From NCBI GenBank assembly GCA_031264395.1, contig JAISEB010000109.1, positions 1-9,260 of the forward strand: 9,260 bases of DNA, written 5' to 3'. The stretch is from Treponema sp. GTDB taxonomy: Bacteria; Spirochaetota; Spirochaetia; Treponematales; Breznakiellaceae. Both the position numbers and the translations under genes were made by a program. This document shows, one piece after another, positions 5,712-9,260 of this stretch. The notes under the pieces were generated by a model that was given only the letters and a program-made list of their open reading frames with translations, did not search any database and was not told where the DNA came from. Positions within the stretch are counted from its first letter, which is position 1. Every line of letters starts with the position of its first letter.

Positions 5712-6547
5712 CACGTTTGTCGCGGAGGGGCTCTCTGCCCGGCAATGTTTTGTTGACGTTCATTTCCGTTGTCATAGCGGTTGTTTTTCTTACTCCGGTT
5801 ATATGGACACTTGTCGTTTCGTTCAAGTTCGAAGGCACTCCCATCAGGTCCGGTTTCGACTGGTTCAAGCCTCCCTACACGTTTGAAAATTATCCTTCCA
5901 TCATTTTTCGAAGCAAAGTGCCCGTGTGGTTTTTTAACAGCGTGATCATCGCCGTTGCCGCGACAATCCTCTGCGTGTTTCTTTCGGCGCTGGCCGCGTA
6001 TCCGCTTGCCAAGATGAAATTTGCCGGAAGGGACAAGATCTTTTTTTATTTTCTCATGGGGCTCATGGTGCCCACCGAGGCGACCATTGTTCCCCTTTTT
6101 ATTACGGCCAATTCCCTTTACCTTATTGACAATTACGCGGGGATGATACTCCCTATTATCGCGGGCTCCATGAACCTTATCATCATGGTGGGGTTCTTCA
6201 AGGGCATACCCCATGATCTTGTCGAAAGCGCCCAGATAGACGGGGCGCGGCATTTTACGATTTTTTCCCGCATCATCATGCCCCTTTCAAAAACCGTGCT
6301 GGTAACAGTGAGCATCTTCGCCTTCATGGGAAGCTGGAACAATTACCTCTGGCCCCTTTTGTGCGCCATGAGCGAGCGGATGTTTACCCTGCCTGTAGGC
6401 ATTCCCACGCTTATGAACACCTACGTTCAGGATTATGTCATTCCCTGTACCGCGAACATGGTCGCCTCCATCCCGGCCATACTTGTATTTCTGATCTTCG
6501 AGCGGCAGATTACCCAGGGCATTGCCATGTCGGGAATCAAGGGGTAG
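5708..6547 (+). CDS. Sugar ABC transporter permease (MalG/UgpE-like, CUT1)
   Basis: The 279-residue product is the partner permease of the same importer. It begins with a short basic N-terminus and a membrane segment (about 13-37), and has the EAA loop at 173-192 (ESAQIDGARHFTIFSR, then IIMP). Other family features are FFNSVIIAVAATILCVFLSALAAYPLAK in two parts around residues 75-102, and SWNNYLWPLL at 209-218. The ATG overlaps the stop codon of the preceding gene as ATGA, and AGGAGGG lies upstream inside that gene, so translational coupling is likely. The 3' end overlaps the convergent exporter gene by 11 bases with no terminator visible. The gene ends the uptake operon; no importer ATPase follows. 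Confidence 0.94.
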   Translation: MTRLSRRGSLPGNVLLTFISVVIAVVFLTPVIWTLVVSFKFEGTPIRSGFDWFKPPYTFENYPSIIFRSKVPVWFFNSVIIAVAATILCVFLSALAAYPLAKMKFAGRDKIFFYFLMGLMVPTEATIVPLFITANSLYLIDNYAGMILPIIAGSMNLIIMVGFFKGIPHDLVESAQIDGARHFTIFSRIIMPLSKTVLVTVSIFAFMGSWNNYLWPLLCAMSERMFTLPVGIPTLMNTYVQDYVIPCTANMVASIPAILVFLIFERQITQGIAMSGIKG

Positions 6548-8357
6548 GGGGGACGCCTCCGCTTTCTTCTTTCCCGTTTTCTTCCGTCCCGAACTGCGCA
6601 CGGTAAAGCTCCGCGTACATGCCTCCGGCGGCAAGAAGCTCCTCGTGCCGTCCTGTTTCGCGTATCCCCTCATCGTCGATGACGATGATCTTGCCGGCGT
6701 TCCGCACGGTCGAAAGCCGGTGGGCGATAACGAGCGTTGTCCTTCCCCGTGAAAGCTCTTCAAGGGCTTTCTGTATTTTAAGTTCGGTGGCCGAGTCCAG
6801 CGCGCTTGTGGCCTCGTCGAGTATGAGTATGGGCGGGTTCTTGAGGAAGATCCTCGCGATGGCGATTCTCTGTTTCTGCCCGCCGGAAAGGGTGACGCCC
6901 CGTTCCCCCGCTATGGTGTCGTAGCCGTCTTTCATGCGTATTATTTCTTCATGTATTTCGGCTTTTTTCGCTGCCTCAAGTATCTCTTCTTCCGCCGCGT
7001 CTATTTTCCCGTACGCTATGTTTTCCCGTATGGTTCCCGCAAAGAGGAACACGTCTTGCTGCACAATGCCTATGCCGCGCCGTAGCGCCTCAAGCCGCAT
7101 GTTCCGTATGTCCGTTCCGTCTATGGTAATGCTTCCGTCCCGTATTTCGTAGAACCGTGGAAGGAGGTGGCACAGGCTTGTCTTGCCGCCGCCCGAGGGG
7201 CCCACGAGCGCGCAGACCGATCCCGCGGGAATGTCAAAACTTATGTTCCTTAAAACAGTGACGCCGTTGTTGTAGGCAAAGCTCACGTTCCTGTACGATA
7301 TGTCCCCGCGTATGGTTTCGGGGTTTACCGCGCCGGGGGCGTCGGTAATGCCGGGCTTTATGTTCATGATTTCAAGGAAACGGCCGAATCCCGCCATGCC
7401 GGTGGTGTACTGTTCGACAAAATTCTGGAGCCGCCTTACCGGCATAAGAAAGGCCGCGATGAAAAGGTTGCATGTAACAAGTTCGGGAAGCGTCATTCTT
7501 CCCTTCATAATAAGAAAACCTCCCGCGGCTATGGCGATGACATTGAGCAGGTGGATGAGGAATTCGAACTTTGCCTGGAAAGTCGCCATGGAAAAGTAGA
7601 AGTTTTTTTTCGCGCTCTTGAAATTTTCATTGCCCCCGCGGAATTTTCTTTTTTCGTAGGATTCGTTGGTAAACGCCTTTGCCACCCGTGCCCCCGAAAT
7701 GCTCGATTCAAGGGACGCGTTTATTTCCGCCGTGCGTTCCTTTACCTTCCGCGACGCCTTCATAAGGCCGCTTCTGGAACGCAGAATGTGGAAGATCACA
7801 AGCGGCATGACGATGACAAATATCAGCGCTATTTCCCATCGTATAAAAAAGATCAGGATGATGGCCCCTAAAAGCGTAAGGACGGAAATAAAAAGATCCT
7901 CCGGCCCGTGATGGGAAAGTTCCGTTATTTCGAAAAGATCCGTGGTAACGCGGGACATGATCTGCCCTGTCCGGTTTGTATCGTAAAACGAAAAGGAAAG
8001 TTTCTGCAGGTGGTTAAAGAGATCCCTCCGCATGTCGGCTTCTATATAAGCGCCCACGGTGTGTCCCCAGTAGGTAACAAACCAGGTAAAGCCCATGCGG
8101 AGGAGGTACAGGAGCACCATGGAGGCGGCCATGATAAAAAACGCCAGGAAAAGCCCGCCGGGAAGGAGCCTTTCAAGGGTGAATTTGGTCATCATGGGAA
8201 AGGCCAGATCCGCGCCGGCCGTAAGGGAGGCGCATACCATGTCGGCGGCAAAGAGTTTCCAGTGGGGCCTGTAATACGACGCGAAAATACGAAGCGTACT
8301 TTGCGCCGCGCGCGCGGAACGCGGCGCGTTCTTAACAAAAGCCGTTTTTTGTGCCAT
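6537..8357 (-). CDS. ABC exporter, fused transmembrane and ATPase domains (MdlB/MsbA-like)
   Basis: The 606-residue product is a half-transporter with an N-terminal type-1 exporter membrane domain (about 25-330, six predicted helices) and a C-terminal ATPase domain (about 350-590). All ATPase motifs are present: A-loop Tyr362, Walker A GPSGGGKTS at 386-394, Q-loop near 434, signature LSGGQKQR at 490-497, Walker B LILD ending at 514 with catalytic Glu515, and H-loop His546. It should therefore be catalytically competent and act as a dimer in the inner membrane. The substrate cannot be deduced; family members move lipids, peptides or drugs. No second half-transporter gene is adjacent, which favours a homodimer. 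The ATG at 8355-8357 has no good ribosome binding site; the N-terminus MAQKTAFVKN is basic and not conserved, so the exact start is uncertain. Divergent from the flavodoxin gene by only 32 bases. Confidence 0.95.
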   Translation of the reverse strand: MAQKTAFVKNAPRSARAAQSTLRIFASYYRPHWKLFAADMVCASLTAGADLAFPMMTKFTLERLLPGGLFLAFFIMAASMVLLYLLRMGFTWFVTYWGHTVGAYIEADMRRDLFNHLQKLSFSFYDTNRTGQIMSRVTTDLFEITELSHHGPEDLFISVLTLLGAIILIFFIRWEIALIFVIVMPLVIFHILRSRSGLMKASRKVKERTAEINASLESSISGARVAKAFTNESYEKRKFRGGNENFKSAKKNFYFSMATFQAKFEFLIHLLNVIAIAAGGFLIMKGRMTLPELVTCNLFIAAFLMPVRRLQNFVEQYTTGMAGFGRFLEIMNIKPGITDAPGAVNPETIRGDISYRNVSFAYNNGVTVLRNISFDIPAGSVCALVGPSGGGKTSLCHLLPRFYEIRDGSITIDGTDIRNMRLEALRRGIGIVQQDVFLFAGTIRENIAYGKIDAAEEEILEAAKKAEIHEEIIRMKDGYDTIAGERGVTLSGGQKQRIAIARIFLKNPPILILDEATSALDSATELKIQKALEELSRGRTTLVIAHRLSTVRNAGKIIVIDDEGIRETGRHEELLAAGGMYAELYRAQFGTEENGKEESGGVPPTP

Positions 8358-8389
8358 TCTTTGTTAGTGTATCCGAATTGGAGGAAATC

Positions 8390-8866
8390 ATGAAGACCCT
8401 TGTCGTTTATTATTCCCTGGACGGCAACACCGCCCTTGTCGCCTCCGAGCTTGCCGGGCTCCTTGGCGCCGATCTCCTTGAGCTTGAACTTGCCGAGGAG
8501 AAAAAACGGACGGGGCTTGCCAAATACTTCTGGGGCGGAAAGATGGTGTTTTCCCGGGGGAAACCCGCCCTCAGGCCCTACGCCGCCGATCTTTCCGCCT
8601 ACGATCTTGTCGTCCTTGGCGGGCCCGTCTGGGCGGGTTCTCCCTCGCCAGCGCTGGTTTCGTTTTTGTCGGAAACAGGGATGACCGGAAAGAAGGCGGC
8701 GATCTTTTGCTGCCACGGGGGAGGAAAGGGGAAGGCCCTCGAAAAATTAAAGACGCTGCTTGCGGGGAACGAAATTGCCGGTGAGGCGGATTTCAGAAGC
8801 CCTCTTGCAAGCGCTCCTGAAACCTGGAAATCAAAGGCGGCCGCTTGGGCAAAGCGGCTTTCCTGA
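8390..8866 (+). CDS. Small flavodoxin-like FMN protein
   Basis: The 158-residue product has the flavodoxin fold pattern. A beta-strand TLVVYYSLDGNT (3-14) carries the FMN phosphate loop S9-L-D-G-N-T14. A second conserved segment, YDLVVLGGPVWAGSPSPAL (71-89), forms the loop that contacts the isoalloxazine ring. A third strand is KKAAIFCCHGGG (101-112). Length is normal for a single-domain flavodoxin. Such proteins carry electrons or act as small oxidoreductases in the cytoplasm. The start is ATG 8390, preceded by GGAGGA at ideal spacing; a GTG at 8351 in the same frame has no such site and would lie inside the promoter and start region of the divergent exporter. It converges on mnmA with only 13 bases between stop codons. 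No functional link to the sugar locus is apparent. Confidence 0.9.
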   Translation: MKTLVVYYSLDGNTALVASELAGLLGADLLELELAEEKKRTGLAKYFWGGKMVFSRGKPALRPYAADLSAYDLVVLGGPVWAGSPSPALVSFLSETGMTGKKAAIFCCHGGGKGKALEKLKTLLAGNEIAGEADFRSPLASAPETWKSKAAAWAKRLS

Positions 8867-8900
8867 GGACAATCGCCTGTCAGGCGGGATCTATTGTTCC
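8867..8900. terminator. Possible bidirectional hairpin between flavodoxin and mnmA 3' ends
   Basis: CGCCTG (8874-8879) and CAGGCG (8881-8886) are inverted repeats, flanked by a looser outer pairing of GGACAAT (8867-8873) with ATTGTTCC (8893-8900). It sits at the junction of two convergent genes and overlaps the mnmA 3' end. The central loop is only one base on paper, and no T-run follows on either strand, so it is a weak terminator candidate at best. Confidence 0.3.
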
Positions 8901-9260
8901 TCCGCCTATCACGTATTCGCCGTCGTAGAGCACCGCCGCCTGTCCGGGGGTAATGGCCCGCATCGGTTCGTCCAGCTCGACGTGTATTGAATTGCTGCCC
9001 GTCTGCTCCGCGACGGCCCCGGCCTCTTGTGAAAGGTAGCGTGTCTTTACCGTGACGCGCATGGGCCTTTCGATGCGGTTTACCGCGATAAGGTTTATGT
9101 CCGACGCGGTGAACCCCCGTGAGTAAAGGGAAGATTCAGGCCCCAGCGTCACGGTGTTGCGTTCCGCCGATTTGGCGCATACATACGCCGGGTAATTCAG
9201 GGCCACGCCGAGCCTCCGCCTCTGGCCTATGGTATAACGGACGATTCCCCGGTGGCTTCC
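8880..9260 (-). CDS. mnmA: tRNA-specific 2-thiouridylase MnmA, C-terminal part (5' end outside window)
   Basis: The frame is open to the right edge, so only the last 126 residues are visible. The segment G-S-H-R-G-I-V-R-YTIGQRRRLG at the edge is the MnmA signature linking the catalytic and C-terminal domains. It is followed by ALNYPAYVCAKSAERNTVTLG and the beta-barrel region with MRVTVKTRY, HVELDEPMRAITPGQAAVLYDGEYVIGGGTI, which matches the usual C-terminus. MnmA puts sulfur on uridine 34 of tRNAs for Lys, Glu and Gln, using ATP and a persulfide sulfur donor. The PP-loop and catalytic cysteines lie outside the window and cannot be checked. The GTG at 9204-9206 is an internal Val codon, not a start. 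Convergent with the flavodoxin gene. Confidence 0.94.
   Translation of the reverse strand, partial: GSHRGIVRYTIGQRRRLGVALNYPAYVCAKSAERNTVTLGPESSLYSRGFTASDINLIAVNRIERPMRVTVKTRYLSQEAGAVAEQTGSNSIHVELDEPMRAITPGQAAVLYDGEYVIGGGTIDPA

Noticed and set aside
8303..8327. GCGCCGCG / CGCGGCGC inverted repeat near the exporter start
   Set aside because: It lies inside codons 11-19 of the exporter, is made of GC-only Arg/Ala codons, and such repeats are likely by chance there.
6537..8357. ABC exporter as the missing ATPase of the sugar importer
   Set aside because: Its ATPase domain is fused to an exporter-type membrane domain and lacks the C-terminal regulatory extension of sugar-importer ATPases; it is also on the opposite strand.

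Overview
The window is about 9.3 kb of moderately GC-rich bacterial DNA. Genes are tightly packed, and one AT-rich divergent promoter region of about 250 bp lies near the middle. The most likely source is a spirochaete of the Treponema/Spirochaeta type. This is inference: it rests on the style of the sugar-binding protein (short signal peptide followed by a Gly/Gln-rich linker), the poly-G tract, and the mix of GH4, GH2 and CUT1-type sugar uptake genes. No rRNA, tRNA, insertion sequence, CRISPR array or prophage gene was seen.

Layout. Bases 1-390 are the 3' end of a family-4 glycoside hydrolase gene (+). It overlaps the 3' end of a convergent ArsR-type regulator gene carrying a large non-HTH C-terminal domain (374-1312, -). 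A perfect 11-bp inverted repeat (1326-1352) lies just upstream of that regulator. Next is a family-2 glycoside hydrolase (1372-3150, -). The divergent control region (3151-3402) has a TTGACA promoter on each strand and two copies of a TACA-N7-TGTA element, each just downstream of one predicted start point. Rightward from there run a sugar ABC substrate-binding protein (3403-4750), a textbook intrinsic terminator (4763-4798) and two permease genes (4815-5711, 5708-6547) that overlap by ATGA. These genes form one carbohydrate uptake and breakdown locus: binding protein and permeases import an oligosaccharide or glycoside, the GH2 and GH4 enzymes hydrolyse it, and a local regulator probably senses it. 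No importer ATPase gene is present, so a shared ATPase encoded elsewhere is expected.

The right part is unrelated housekeeping or accessory sequence: a full-length ABC exporter (6537-8357, -), a small flavodoxin (8390-8866, +) divergent from it, and the 3' part of mnmA, the tRNA 2-thiouridylase gene (8880-9260, -).

The most notable observation is a run of 12 G bases (3483-3494) just after the signal-peptide codons of the substrate-binding protein gene. The good ribosome binding site, ATG and signal peptide are in one frame, and the whole mature protein is in another. With 12 Gs the gene is off; with 11 (or 8 or 14) it reads through. This looks like a phase-variable switch on a nutrient uptake system, but a homopolymer sequencing error would give the same picture.
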